DNA of 64,000 nucleotides from Flavobacterium tibetense (GTDB lineage: Bacteria; Bacteroidota; Bacteroidia; Flavobacteriales; Flavobacteriaceae). This document shows positions 28,243-38,411 of this stretch, piece after piece (position 1 is the first letter of the stretch; each line of letters starts with the position of its first letter). Under the pieces are notes generated by a model. That model did not search any database and was not told where the DNA came from. It saw only the letters and a list, made by a program, of their open reading frames with translations. The position numbers and the translations under genes were made by a program. Where the stretch lies: positions 124,001 to 188,000 of the forward strand of contig NZ_QLST01000004.1 of the NCBI RefSeq assembly GCF_003293845.1, written 5' to 3'.

Positions 28243-31200
28243 ATGAACAAAAATTATTTTCTGTTTGTAGCTTTTTTATTGTTTTTTGCTAGTGATGTGC
28301 AATCCCAAAAAAAACAACAAGTTAGTGGTGCAGTTAAAGAAATACAAGTTTCTAAAACTAATCCTTTTTCAAAAAATAATCACTCGCAACATGCGAGAGA
28401 ATTCGCCCCAAGTGGTGTTGTGAGATGTTATACAACTGAACATCACAGAGAAATGCAACAAAATGGACTTGCAGCTCCTGATGATGTTTTTGAAAATTGG
28501 ATAGCGCCAAAAATTCAAGAACTTAGAAGTGCTCGATTAGCAAATCCTAATCAAACGCATGCTGTAATTACTATTCCAGTAGTTGTTCACGTCATCCATG
28601 ATGGAGATGCTGTTGGTAGTGGTGAAAACATTGCTGATTTACAAGTACTTTCTCAAATTCAGGTGATGAATGAGGATTTCAGAAGAATTGCTGGAACTCC
28701 TGGTTTTGGGCCTGGAGTAGATGTAGAAATCGAATTTTGTATGGCACAAACTGATCCAAATGGAAACCCAACTAATGGAATTAACCGAGTGAATTTAGGA
28801 CAGGCTTCTTATACTATGACACAAGTAAATTCAAACGTTAAACCTACGACACAATGGAATCCTAATGAATATTTGAACATGTGGTCCGTGCGATTTGGAG
28901 GTGGAGACGCAGGTATACTAGGTTATGCTCAGTTCCCTGATGCATCTGGTTTAGCCGGTTTGAATGCAACCGGTGGAGCAGCTAATACTGATGGAGTGGT
29001 AATGGCTTTTACAGCTTTTGGTTCGTCTGATATTTATCCAGCAGGGGTTTATGGCGCGCCTTATGACAAAGGAAGAACAACTACACACGAAGTAGGTCAC
29101 TGGTTAGGACTAAGACATATCTGGGGAGACGGTGGTTGTTCTGTTGATGATTTTTGTGCAGACACCCCAGCAGCAGCTGGTCCAAATTATGGTTGTCCTA
29201 CAGGAGCAGATTCTTGTGCAGGCGGCGGTCCAGATCAAATTGAAAATTACATGGACTATACCGATGATGCTTGTATGGATCGATTCACACAAAACCAAAA
29301 AGACCGTATGCTTGTTGTAATGGCTAACTCGCCAAGAAGGGCTTCTTTAGCTTCTTCAACGAAATGTTTAGCTCCAGCACCTTTTATTCAATTTGGTAAT
29401 CCAACAGGTTCTATAATAGAACAAAGTAATTGTAATTTTTCAGACTATAATTTCCCAATTAATATCTTGCGACCTGCGTCTGCTAATGCCGTTGTGTCTT
29501 TTGTGGTAACAGGAGGAACAGCTACACAAGGCGTTGATTATGCAATTGTAAATTCATCTGTGACATTTCCTGCAGGTAACATGACTACGCAAAATCTCAC
29601 TATTAGAGTATTTAATGATGGATTGGTAGAACCAAATGAAACCATTCAAATAGGATTGTCTTTAAATGCTAATGGTGGTGATGCCGTATTAAACGCAAGT
29701 GCAAGTTCAATGACTATAACAATCACGAATGATGATTTAGCACCAGTTTCAACTCAAGTAGTTAATTTATTGTCTGAAGATTTTGAAGATTTGACAGGTT
29801 GGTTAGTGCTTGATGGAGATGGTGATGGTAATAATTGGGGTGCAGTTAATGGTTTGAATGGTTTTGGTACAGCACCAAATACGATTACAGGAAGAGCGGG
29901 ATATTCAGCTAAACGATTAAATTATTTTGGAACAAATAGTACAGTTAATCCTAATAATTATTTAATTAGTCCTCAGATTTCAATTCCTGCTGGTGCAACA
30001 AATGTAGATTTATCTTTTATAGTTGGAGCTTATGATGATGGTGGACCTGTTAGAAATGCAGGTGATCTTATCGTTTATTTTACTACAGATATTACGAATC
30101 AAACCACAATTCAAAATGGTACAATTGTACAAGCTGCTTTAGTTATAAACGAAAATACAACTCAATTGAGAACCTATAATTTGAATGCTTTAGCAGGACA
30201 AACAGGTTATTTAGTGTTTAGGCACAATAACGCAACTGCAAACAATGTTGGATTGTTGTTAATTGATACTGTTCTCTTTAATGCTACAGTTAATACAAAC
30301 GTTCAAACCGAAGTGAACAATTCAACTCGTTATACGGCTACACTTCCTTCTTCAGGAACATTATTTGCTTCTGATGTTTCAACAAACAGAATAATGGCAA
30401 GTATCAATGCTACTAGTAATTTTAATTATGGTTGTACAGAAGTTGAAGTAAATAGAAGTAACACTAGTCAAGGTGCAGCAACAGCCCCATTTATTGCAAC
30501 AAATGTTCAAAATCACATATTGTCTAAAACGTTTTATGTAACTACTGCTAATGATACACCTTCAGGTAGCTATACAATTTCAATGTATTTCTCTGAAGCT
30601 GAAGTTGCAGCTTGGGAAGCAGCAACAGGAAAATCGAGAACAGAGTTAAGAATTATTAAAGCTATAGACACACCAATTTCGCTAATCAATGCTACGAACT
30701 TCACTAGCTATACTGTAGAGGAAATACCTGTGACTATTGGTGCATTTGGTTCAAATGTTGTTTTTAGCGCTACATTTAACTCTAATTTAAGAGGAGGTTA
30801 TGCTGTTGGACCAGCAACAGGAATTATTTGTGGAGACATCGCTACAACCTGGAATGGATCAACTTGGTCAAATGGAACACCTTCTAAAGTTCATGCGGTA
30901 ACATTTAACGGTGATTTTTCATCTTCTTCTGATGTAGAGGCTTGTTCAGTTTCAATTACTAATAATGCTGTTGTTACAATTAACCCAACACATACATTTG
31001 ATGTTATTGGATCGGTTAATATTGCAAATGGTTCTGTTTTAAACATTGAACAAAATGGAGCTTTAAAACAGACTGATGACGCGGCTATCAATTCAGGAAA
31101 TGCAGTTGTTAAAAGGGATTCATCTCCAATGATTCGTTTGGATTATACCGCATGGTCATCTCCAGTTATTGGACAACAATTGTTAGCTTTTTCACCAAAT

Positions 31201-32415
31201 ACTGTAGTTACAAGATTCTACGAATATCTATTCACAGGTACCACAACACCAACAGCTTATCAATCTGTAGATCCTTCTACTAATTTTGTTAGCGGAAAAG
31301 GATATATGATTAGAGCAGCAGATAACGCTTCTTCAACAGTTGCGGCATCTCATGGTGGTGTATTTAATGGTGTTCCTGTAAATGGTGTTGTAAACCAATC
31401 AGTTGGTTTAGGATATAATCTTTTAGGAAATCCTTATCCATCACCTATCGACGCTAATCGATTCTTGATGGCTAATAGTTCAATTGGTACTTTGTATTTT
31501 TGGACGAACACAACTCCTGCTTCAGGTGGTTCATATCCGCAAAATAATTTTGCTGCTTACACAACTTTAGGGGGTACTGCTGCTTTTGCAAGTGCTACAA
31601 TTCCAAATGGCAGAATTCAAACAGGACAAGGGTTTTATGTACTTACTAGTAGTGCAGGTGCTGTTACTTTTACAAACGATTTAAGAGAAAAATCTGTTGT
31701 GTCTTCGCAATTCTTTAGATCATCAGAAATTGAGTTAACCGAAACGATTGAAAAACATAGAATTTGGTTAAATCTTAACGATGAAAATACTTCTTATAAC
31801 CAAATTTTGGTGGGTTACATGGAAGGTGCTACTAATGGAGTTGATAACATGATTGATGGTAAATTATTGGAAAGTGAAAAACCACTTTTATATAACTTAG
31901 TGAATAATGAAAAATACGTTATCCAAGGTAGAGCTTTGCCGTTTACCGATGAAGACGTCATTCCGCTTGGATTAAAAATATTGACTTCTGGAAATTATTC
32001 CATTTCAATTGAAGTTTTTGATGGATTATTCGCTAGTCAAGATATTTTCTTAAAAGACAATACTTCCAATGTAATTCATGATTTAAAACAATCAGCATAT
32101 ACTTTTGGTTCTTCTGAAGGAATATTTGAAAACCGTTTCGAAATTGTATTCAAAAACAGTACTTTGTCAAATGAGGATTTCATTAACAGCGGAGATTTAA
32201 TTGTTTATACTACTAATAATGCAATAACGATTAATGCTCCTGAAAGTATTAAACAAGTTAAAGTATTTGATCTATTAGGTAGAAAATTATTTAATGATGC
32301 TTCATTTAAAGAAAAATCAGCTTCAATCAATTCTATTCTTCCAGCAAATCAAGCTTTATTTGTGAAAGTAGAGTTGATAAATGGTCAAATTATAACAAAG
32401 AAAATAGTTTTCTAG
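28243..32415 (+). CDS. T9SS-secreted M43 (pappalysin-like) metalloprotease
   Basis: A 1390-residue exported protease with signal peptide FLFVAFLLFFASDVQS. Zinc site HEVGHWLGLRH lies at residues 282-292, and the Met-turn is in NYMDYTDD; cysteines around GGCSVDDFC are typical of M43B. Then come a Calx-beta-like domain (about 386-500), a choice-of-anchor J/cleaved-adhesin-like domain (about 506-690) and, from residue 866, a tail beginning TTWNGSTWSNG and ending IITKKIVF. The catalytic half resembles the protein at 36292. The tail resembles the protein at 23801. Likely secreted by T9SS to degrade external protein. Confidence 0.88.
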   Translation: MNKNYFLFVAFLLFFASDVQSQKKQQVSGAVKEIQVSKTNPFSKNNHSQHAREFAPSGVVRCYTTEHHREMQQNGLAAPDDVFENWIAPKIQELRSARLANPNQTHAVITIPVVVHVIHDGDAVGSGENIADLQVLSQIQVMNEDFRRIAGTPGFGPGVDVEIEFCMAQTDPNGNPTNGINRVNLGQASYTMTQVNSNVKPTTQWNPNEYLNMWSVRFGGGDAGILGYAQFPDASGLAGLNATGGAANTDGVVMAFTAFGSSDIYPAGVYGAPYDKGRTTTHEVGHWLGLRHIWGDGGCSVDDFCADTPAAAGPNYGCPTGADSCAGGGPDQIENYMDYTDDACMDRFTQNQKDRMLVVMANSPRRASLASSTKCLAPAPFIQFGNPTGSIIEQSNCNFSDYNFPINILRPASANAVVSFVVTGGTATQGVDYAIVNSSVTFPAGNMTTQNLTIRVFNDGLVEPNETIQIGLSLNANGGDAVLNASASSMTITITNDDLAPVSTQVVNLLSEDFEDLTGWLVLDGDGDGNNWGAVNGLNGFGTAPNTITGRAGYSAKRLNYFGTNSTVNPNNYLISPQISIPAGATNVDLSFIVGAYDDGGPVRNAGDLIVYFTTDITNQTTIQNGTIVQAALVINENTTQLRTYNLNALAGQTGYLVFRHNNATANNVGLLLIDTVLFNATVNTNVQTEVNNSTRYTATLPSSGTLFASDVSTNRIMASINATSNFNYGCTEVEVNRSNTSQGAATAPFIATNVQNHILSKTFYVTTANDTPSGSYTISMYFSEAEVAAWEAATGKSRTELRIIKAIDTPISLINATNFTSYTVEEIPVTIGAFGSNVVFSATFNSNLRGGYAVGPATGIICGDIATTWNGSTWSNGTPSKVHAVTFNGDFSSSSDVEACSVSITNNAVVTINPTHTFDVIGSVNIANGSVLNIEQNGALKQTDDAAINSGNAVVKRDSSPMIRLDYTAWSSPVIGQQLLAFSPNTVVTRFYEYLFTGTTTPTAYQSVDPSTNFVSGKGYMIRAADNASSTVAASHGGVFNGVPVNGVVNQSVGLGYNLLGNPYPSPIDANRFLMANSSIGTLYFWTNTTPASGGSYPQNNFAAYTTLGGTAAFASATIPNGRIQTGQGFYVLTSSAGAVTFTNDLREKSVVSSQFFRSSEIELTETIEKHRIWLNLNDENTSYNQILVGYMEGATNGVDNMIDGKLLESEKPLLYNLVNNEKYVIQGRALPFTDEDVIPLGLKILTSGNYSISIEVFDGLFASQDIFLKDNTSNVIHDLKQSAYTFGSSEGIFENRFEIVFKNSTLSNEDFINSGDLIVYTTNNAITINAPESIKQVKVFDLLGRKLFNDASFKEKSASINSILPANQALFVKVELINGQIITKKIVF

Positions 32416-32433
32416 TTTCTTAATGATAGTTTT

Positions 32434-32465
32434 TAAAGCCCAACTTTATCAGTTGGGCTTTTTTG
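32434..32465 (+). terminator. Terminator after the first M43 protease gene
   Basis: AAGCCCAAC (32436-32444) and GTTGGGCTT (32452-32460) are followed by a T run. Confidence 0.8.
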
Positions 32466-32496
32466 TTGTTTTACCCAATTCAATTTTGTATTTTTG
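32466..32496 (+). promoter_or_regulatory. Promoter of the M20 dipeptidase gene
   Basis: TTG at 32466-32468, a 20-bp spacer and TATTTTTG at 32489-32496 match the Bacteroidota consensus exactly. It begins immediately after the preceding terminator. Confidence 0.7.
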
Positions 32497-32515
32497 ACTT
32501 TATCAAATCAATACA

Positions 32516-33904
32516 ATGGACAATATAAAACAGTACGTTCAGGAAAATAAAGAACGTTTCATTAATGAATTAATCGATTTATTGAAAATTCCATCGGTAA
32601 GCGCGGATAGTGCTTATGCTCAAGATGTAGTTGATACAGCTGAAGCAGTTAAAAAAAGCTTAGAAAAAGCGGGTTGTGATTTCGTAGAGCTATGTGAAAC
32701 ACCGGGTTATCCAATCGTTTACGGAGAAAAAATTATTGATAAAAATTTACCAACGGTTCTAGTTTACGGACATTACGATGTGCAACCACCAGATCCAATG
32801 GATTTATGGACGTCGCCACCGTTTGAACCAGTTATCAAACCAACAGAAATTCATCCTGAAGGAGCAATTTTTGCTCGTGGTGCTTGTGATGACAAAGGAC
32901 AAATGTACATGCATGTGAAAGCGTTTGAATACATGATTCAAAACAATTGTTTGCCTTGTAATGTGAAATTTATGATTGAAGGTGAAGAAGAAGTTGGGTC
33001 AAAAAGCTTAAGTTGGTTCGTAGAAAGAAATCAAGCTAAATTAGCTAATGATGTGATTTTAATTTCTGATACGGGAATGATTTCAAACCAACAGCCATCA
33101 ATTACAACTGGTTTAAGAGGATTGAGTTATGTTGAGGTTGAAGTTACAGGACCAAATCGCGATTTGCACTCTGGATTATATGGTGGAGCAGTTGCTAATC
33201 CAATTAATATTTTAGCTAAAATGATTGCTTCGTTGCATGATGAAAACAATCATATCACAATTCCGGGTTTTTACGATAAAGTTCAAGAATTATCATTGGA
33301 AGAAAGAGCGGAAATGGCAAAAGCACCTTTTAGCTTAGAAAATTACAAAAAAGCATTAGATATCGAAGATATTCATGGAGAAGCAGGTTATGTTACCAAT
33401 GAAAGAAACTCCATTCGTCCTACGTTAGATGTAAATGGAATTTGGGGCGGTTATACTGGTGAAGGAGCTAAAACGGTTATTGCAAGTAAAGCTTTTGCAA
33501 AAATTTCGATGCGTTTAGTGCCTAACCAAGATTGGGAAGAAATTACAGAATTATTCAAAAAGCATTTCGAAAGTATTGCTCCAAAATCAGTAAAAGTAAA
33601 AGTTACACCACACCATGGCGGACAAGGTTATGTTACACCAATTGATAGCATTGGCTATAGAGCGGCTAACAAAGCGTATACGGAAACGTTTGATGTTCCT
33701 GCCATTCCTGTTCGTTCTGGTGGAAGTATTCCAATTGTAGCGTTATTTGAGAAAGAATTAAAGAGTAAAACCATTTTGATGGGCTTTGGTTTAGATAGCG
33801 ATGCTATTCACTCGCCAAACGAACATTTTGGGGTATTTAATTACTTGAAAGGAATTGAAACTATTCCATTGTTCTACAAGTATTTCACCGAAATGACTAA
33901 ATAA
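32516..33904 (+). CDS. M20 family dipeptidase
   Basis: A 462-residue metallopeptidase. Metal-ligand motifs are VYGHYDVQPPDP (His), ARGACDDKGQMYMH (Asp), IEGEEEVGS (Glu pair), SDTGM (Asp) and DAIHSPNEHF (His). This is the M20 CNDP/PepV-like dipeptidase arrangement. LHSGLYGGAVANP marks the dimerisation lid. With no signal peptide it is cytosolic and probably completes breakdown of peptides, which would fit the secreted proteases encoded around it. It has its own promoter and terminator. Confidence 0.93.
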   Translation: MDNIKQYVQENKERFINELIDLLKIPSVSADSAYAQDVVDTAEAVKKSLEKAGCDFVELCETPGYPIVYGEKIIDKNLPTVLVYGHYDVQPPDPMDLWTSPPFEPVIKPTEIHPEGAIFARGACDDKGQMYMHVKAFEYMIQNNCLPCNVKFMIEGEEEVGSKSLSWFVERNQAKLANDVILISDTGMISNQQPSITTGLRGLSYVEVEVTGPNRDLHSGLYGGAVANPINILAKMIASLHDENNHITIPGFYDKVQELSLEERAEMAKAPFSLENYKKALDIEDIHGEAGYVTNERNSIRPTLDVNGIWGGYTGEGAKTVIASKAFAKISMRLVPNQDWEEITELFKKHFESIAPKSVKVKVTPHHGGQGYVTPIDSIGYRAANKAYTETFDVPAIPVRSGGSIPIVALFEKELKSKTILMGFGLDSDAIHSPNEHFGVFNYLKGIETIPLFYKYFTEMTK

Positions 33905-33907
33905 AAC

Positions 33908-33938
33908 GAATCCCGATGTAAAAATCGGGATTTTTTAT
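33908..33938. terminator. Bidirectional terminator between convergent genes
   Basis: AATCCCGAT (33909-33917) and ATCGGGATT (33924-33932) form a hairpin followed by T run on the plus strand. The minus-strand side is less T-rich, and the stop codon of the convergent HTTM gene overlaps its end. Confidence 0.75.
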
Positions 33939-35239
33939 TCTTGTAAAAGTATCCATTCGTTATGTTTGAAATGACTCCATTCTGCCTTTGCCATATCAAA
34001 TTTTGGGTCAATTAGTGGTCTGTATTCTTTACGATTTATAGCAATGGAGCAATCAACATAAATGGAAATATCTTTTCCTTCATTTTGTTTTTTAATTCTT
34101 TGACAATACTGCCAAATAAAATCGGGTTTAGTGGCTAAATTTGAAGCTTGTTTTGGCGTTACATCGTTGTAATAGTTATGAATCCAAACTTCATTTGTGG
34201 TATTATCTTTTACTTTAAAAACTATAAATCCTGATTTTTCTCTAAGCATCATGCGCCAACTCATTCTGTGGCCTTCCTCGGTTTGCAAAACATCACCTGC
34301 AATAAAATGATGTCGCAATGGTAAAGCAAATTGAATAATCAAATAAGGAATAATCAAGAAGTAAAATACATTTTTATTGGAATTACTAAAAGGCAAAATA
34401 ACAAAGTCTTGTTTTAGTCTTTTTGGATAAAAAAGTTTCCTAGCAGTTATTGGTGGATAAAAGAACAATGCAAAAGTTAACGCAAAAAAAGGAAAAATTC
34501 CAATTTGAAGCGTGATAGAATTAAACAAATGAAACACCAAGGAAGCAATTAACGCTAATGTTCGAGTTCGTTTAAAAAGGAGAAATGGTACAATGAATAA
34601 GTCAAATGCAATTCCCGCGTAAGCTATAAACAAATAGAACCATTTTTGACTGAAGATTTCTAAGAAGAATGGTCTTGTAGTGGTTCCTTGTAATAAATTT
34701 TTAGTAAAAGTGCCGTCTAACCAATCCGGATAAAATTTTGCTATTGCCGCATAAACATAAACAAAAGTAACCTGACAAATGAATAAGAATATAATCCAGT
34801 AAGGCATTTGGTTTTCGGTTTTCACCTTTCCAAATTTAGTATCCAAAGACAAATTTTTATTGGCAGGAAGAAAAACCATTAAAAAGCTAATTAATAAAAC
34901 CAAATAGTAATGATTATTGTAAGCTGATTTTTGCATGAAATACACTCCAGCCCAGAGTAACGTAAAACTTATTATTGCGATGCGATAACGAAAACCAAGC
35001 ATGATCAACAACCCAAAAGTTCCCATTAAAGCAAAGTAAAAGTACATGCCGTTTCCAGACAAAGGTTGCAACCACTCGAAACCAATAAATGAAAATGTAA
35101 ATTTTGGAGTAATTAAAACATTTTTAACCCAACCTGTAATGATTGCGCCAAAACTTTCGCAAGCCATTAAAAATCCAAAAAAGATTCTAAAGACAATTAG
35201 TGGTGCATTATCAACGGGTTGAAAAAATCGCTCTTTCAT
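33935..35239 (-). CDS. HTTM domain membrane protein (vitamin K carboxylase-like fold)
   Basis: A 434-residue protein with about eight membrane segments and a soluble C-terminal domain of about 130 residues. The N-terminus (PLIVFRIFFGFLMACE) and QVTFVYVYAAIAKFYPDWLDG match the horizontally transferred transmembrane (HTTM) family, related to vitamin K-dependent gamma-carboxylase. Bacterial members have no settled substrate. Its ATG overlaps the ribF stop by 4 bp (ATGA), suggesting translational coupling. Confidence 0.85.
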   Translation of the reverse strand: MKERFFQPVDNAPLIVFRIFFGFLMACESFGAIITGWVKNVLITPKFTFSFIGFEWLQPLSGNGMYFYFALMGTFGLLIMLGFRYRIAIISFTLLWAGVYFMQKSAYNNHYYLVLLISFLMVFLPANKNLSLDTKFGKVKTENQMPYWIIFLFICQVTFVYVYAAIAKFYPDWLDGTFTKNLLQGTTTRPFFLEIFSQKWFYLFIAYAGIAFDLFIVPFLLFKRTRTLALIASLVFHLFNSITLQIGIFPFFALTFALFFYPPITARKLFYPKRLKQDFVILPFSNSNKNVFYFLIIPYLIIQFALPLRHHFIAGDVLQTEEGHRMSWRMMLREKSGFIVFKVKDNTTNEVWIHNYYNDVTPKQASNLATKPDFIWQYCQRIKKQNEGKDISIYVDCSIAINRKEYRPLIDPKFDMAKAEWSHFKHNEWILLQE

Positions 35240-36165
35240 AGGTTGTCAAAATACGATTTAGAAAAGGTTTGGTCTTTTTTTAATTGCAATCGCAAGGCTT
35301 CAAGGGAATCAAACTTTTGTTCTTCTCTTATTTTTTCCAAAACTTTTATTGCAAGCATTTTTTTGTAAATGTTCTGGTCAAAATCAAAAAAATGAATTTC
35401 GATGGTTTGTTGGTTTTCTCCCAATGTTGGATTGGTTCCAATGTTCATCATTCCGTGATAAAGGATGTTGTCAATTTCTGATTCTATAATGTAAACCCCA
35501 TTTTTGGGTACTAATTTGTAATTTTCTTCAATAGAAATGTTGGCTGTTGGAAATTGAATTGTTCTGCCAATTTTCTTGCCTTCAATCACTTTTCCAGTAA
35601 ATTCAAAAGTGTAACCTAAGAACTGATTGACCAGTTTTATATTTCCTTCCAATAATGCTTTTCTAATTTTGGTAGAACTTATAGCTATGTCACCAATTTC
35701 TTCAGCTGAAATTTGTTCAACTTCAAAACCGAATTGCTTTCCAAATTCAATTAAATCATTAATGTCAGCTGTTCTTCCTTTGCCAAATTTATGGTCGTAA
35801 CCAATTATTATTTTCCCAACATTAAGTTTCCCAACAAGAATTTTTTCTACGAAATCAAACGCGGTTAAATCAGCAAAATTGGTATCAAATTCATGAACAA
35901 TGAGGTTGTCAATTCCAAGGGCTTCCAATAATAGCTTTTTCTCTTCAATGGTATTAATGAGTTTAATGGAATTCTCTTTTCCTAAAACCATTCTCGGATG
36001 CGGAAAGAAAGTCAGCACCAAACTTTCATATTGCAAGGCTTTGGCTTCTTCAACTAATTGACTCAAGATTTTTTGGTGCCCAAGATGTACACCATCAAAA
36101 GTGCCAATAGTGATTATGGTTCTTTTTGTTGAATAAAAATCGTGTATGGAGTGGTGGGTTTGCAT
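35236..36165 (-). CDS. ribF: Bifunctional riboflavin kinase/FMN adenylyltransferase
   Basis: A 309-residue FAD-synthesis enzyme starting at ATG 36165 (MQTHHSIHDF). The adenylyltransferase half shows GTFDGVHLGHQKIL, FFPHPRMVL and GYDHKFGKGR with SSTKIR. The kinase half has GKKIGRTIQFPTANI and GVYIIES. It converts riboflavin to FMN and then FAD in the cytoplasm, cofactors also needed by sdhA. It is the first gene of a two-gene operon with the HTTM gene. Confidence 0.96.
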   Translation of the reverse strand: MQTHHSIHDFYSTKRTIITIGTFDGVHLGHQKILSQLVEEAKALQYESLVLTFFPHPRMVLGKENSIKLINTIEEKKLLLEALGIDNLIVHEFDTNFADLTAFDFVEKILVGKLNVGKIIIGYDHKFGKGRTADINDLIEFGKQFGFEVEQISAEEIGDIAISSTKIRKALLEGNIKLVNQFLGYTFEFTGKVIEGKKIGRTIQFPTANISIEENYKLVPKNGVYIIESEIDNILYHGMMNIGTNPTLGENQQTIEIHFFDFDQNIYKKMLAIKVLEKIREEQKFDSLEALRLQLKKDQTFSKSYFDNL

Positions 36166-36233
36166 AAGAATTATCAATTGCAAATATAAGATAATGTTAG
36201 GTAATATGCTTTTAAAAATAAATTAAGAATTAT

Positions 36234-36264
36234 TTAACACGGTAATGGTTTTTTGTTATATTTG
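36234..36264 (+). promoter_or_regulatory. Promoter of the second M43 protease gene
   Basis: TATATTTG at 36257-36264 is a perfect -7 box. TTA at 36234-36236 occupies the -33 position with a 20-bp spacer. The leader is about 20 nt. Confidence 0.5.
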
Positions 36265-36291
36265 CGCATTAACCTCATAATTTTACCAAAA

Positions 36292-38313
36292 ATGAAAAGA
36301 ATATTACTAACTTTTTTGGCTTTATCACTTACTATTACCTCTTTTTCTCAAGATAAGAAGGTAAAAACGAATAAAGGCAAATTCGATTTTTCTGCGGCTA
36401 TGGAGCAAGCAAGATCATTTGGTCCAAGCGGTGTTGTGCGTTGTGCGTCAACAGAGTATAACAAACAATTACAAGGCAAAAAACAGGCTGTTTCAGATCA
36501 AGAATTTGAAAACTGGTTAGCGCCTAAGGTAGCGGCATTAAAAGCAAAAAGAGCAGCTAATCCTAACCAACCCAATGCTGTTATTACCATTCCAGTTGTA
36601 GTTCACGTTATTCACAATGGGGATGCGTATGGAACAGGTGAAAACATCAGAGATGAGCAGGTTCTTTCTCAAATTCAGGTTATGAATGAAGACTTTAGAA
36701 GAATGTTAGGCACTCCTGGTTACAATAATCATCCTGACGGTGCTGATGTGGAAATTGAATTTTGTATGGCTGTTGTAGATCCTAATGGAAATCCAACAAA
36801 TGGTATCGATAGAGTTAACTTAGGTGTTGCTTCTTGGGATCAATCAGGTGTTGAAGGTAATTTAAAACCAAATACTTCATGGGATCCAAATTCTTACCTA
36901 AATGTTTGGACAGCGCGTTTTGGTGGTGACTTAAATGGTGTTTTAGGTTACGCTCAGTTTCCTAGTTCTTCTGGTTTAGCGGGTATGCCGGCCAATGGTG
37001 GAGCTGCGGGAACAGATGGGGTTATTATGGCGTTTAATGCTTTTGGATCTTCAACGATTTATCCAGCAGGTTCTTATGCAGTGCCATATGATAAAGGGAG
37101 AACAACAACTCACGAAATCGGTCACTGGTTAGGACTTAGACATATTTGGGGAGATGGCGCATGTGGTGTAGATGATTTTTGTGCGGATACTCCAGAATCT
37201 GATGCTTCAAATGGAGGTTGTCCAACGGGACACGTTTCCTGCGGTACAGTAGATATGATTGAAAATTACATGGATTATACAAATGATACATGTATGAACA
37301 TTTTTACTAATGATCAAAAAGCAAGAATGTTAACAGTTATGGATGTGTCACCAAGAAGAGCGTCATTAAAAACTTCAAGTGTTTGTTTCTCAGCGGTACC
37401 ACTTGATGGTCAATGTCAAATTGAAGATTTAAATATTGCTAATTGCGGGACAACAATGGCTCCAATAGTTAGGTTAACTAATAGAGGAACTACCACTTTA
37501 ACATCTGCAACTATTAGTTATAGAATAGACGCTAATCCTTCTGCAACATATAACTGGACAGGTTCTTTAGCTCAAAATGCTAGTGCGCTAATTAACTTAC
37601 CTTCAATCTCATTAACAGCTGGAACGCATACGTTTACCGCTACAGTTTCAAACCCTAACGGAGGAACCGATGGTAATAGTATTAATGATTCTCAAACTTC
37701 TTCATCTTTCGCTGCTTATTTTGAGACAACTTCAGTAAATATTAATATAGTTCCTGATGACTATGGTTCGGAAATTACATGGGAATTTTTAAGAGATTCT
37801 GATGGTGCTGTACTTGCTTCAGGAGGACCTTATACCGATGGTGACTCAACCCCTATAGATGAAACAGTTAATGTTGTTGTAGGAGAATGTTATACATTTA
37901 CTATTTATGATGGTTTTGGAGACGGTATTTGCTGTGATTATGGAATTGGGTCTTACACATTAACAACTGCAGAAGGTGCTACAATAAGAACTGGTGGAGC
38001 ATATGCAAATTCAGAAACAACTTCAGTTACAATTGATGAAGAACTTTCTTCTGATAATTTTGTTAATGAAAATATATTTAACGTATATCCAAATCCTAAC
38101 AATGGGTTGTTTAATTTACATTACAATCCTACTTCTGAGAAATTTGATGTAGTGGTTTTAGATGTTAGAGGTAGAACAATATTCTCAAAACAATTCCAAA
38201 ATAACGGTGTTTTTAATGAGTCAATTCAATTGAATAATGTTCAGTCGGGTGTATATTTAATTACTGTCCAAGACGGAAATACAAAGACAACCAAGAAAAT
38301 TATTATTAAATAA
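36292..38313 (+). CDS. T9SS-secreted M43 (pappalysin-like) metalloprotease, short form
   Basis: A 673-residue exported protease starting at ATG 36292 (MKRILLTFLALSLTITSFSQ). Zinc site HEIGHWLGLRH lies at 274-284, followed by GACGVDDFCADTPE and Met-turn NYMDYTND. A CARDB-like beta domain (about 375-475) and another beta domain precede a T9SS type A tail: NVYPNPNNGLFNLHY, VLDVRGR, and a basic end TKKIIIK. The catalytic domain closely parallels the protein at 28243, but the tail matches those at 38412 and 41180. Confidence 0.9.
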   Translation: MKRILLTFLALSLTITSFSQDKKVKTNKGKFDFSAAMEQARSFGPSGVVRCASTEYNKQLQGKKQAVSDQEFENWLAPKVAALKAKRAANPNQPNAVITIPVVVHVIHNGDAYGTGENIRDEQVLSQIQVMNEDFRRMLGTPGYNNHPDGADVEIEFCMAVVDPNGNPTNGIDRVNLGVASWDQSGVEGNLKPNTSWDPNSYLNVWTARFGGDLNGVLGYAQFPSSSGLAGMPANGGAAGTDGVIMAFNAFGSSTIYPAGSYAVPYDKGRTTTHEIGHWLGLRHIWGDGACGVDDFCADTPESDASNGGCPTGHVSCGTVDMIENYMDYTNDTCMNIFTNDQKARMLTVMDVSPRRASLKTSSVCFSAVPLDGQCQIEDLNIANCGTTMAPIVRLTNRGTTTLTSATISYRIDANPSATYNWTGSLAQNASALINLPSISLTAGTHTFTATVSNPNGGTDGNSINDSQTSSSFAAYFETTSVNINIVPDDYGSEITWEFLRDSDGAVLASGGPYTDGDSTPIDETVNVVVGECYTFTIYDGFGDGICCDYGIGSYTLTTAEGATIRTGGAYANSETTSVTIDEELSSDNFVNENIFNVYPNPNNGLFNLHYNPTSEKFDVVVLDVRGRTIFSKQFQNNGVFNESIQLNNVQSGVYLITVQDGNTKTTKKIIIK

Positions 38314-38335
38314 TCTTTAAGATAATTATTAAAAA

Positions 38336-38367
38336 AAAGCGGTATTATTTGTAATACCGCTTTTTTT
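38336..38367 (+). terminator. Terminator after the second M43 protease gene
   Basis: GCGGTATTA (38339-38347) pairs with TAATACCGC (38352-38360) around a 4-nt loop, followed by T7. Confidence 0.8.
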
Positions 38368-38378
38368 ATTTATTTTTG
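38349..38378 (+). promoter_or_regulatory. Promoter of the first reprolysin-like protease gene
   Basis: TTG at 38349-38351, a 19-bp spacer and TATTTTTG at 38371-38378. The -33 element lies inside the preceding terminator hairpin, so termination and initiation signals are nested. Confidence 0.5.
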
Positions 38379-38411
38379 TTAATTAAAACAAGTCTTTATA
38401 ACCCCTATATT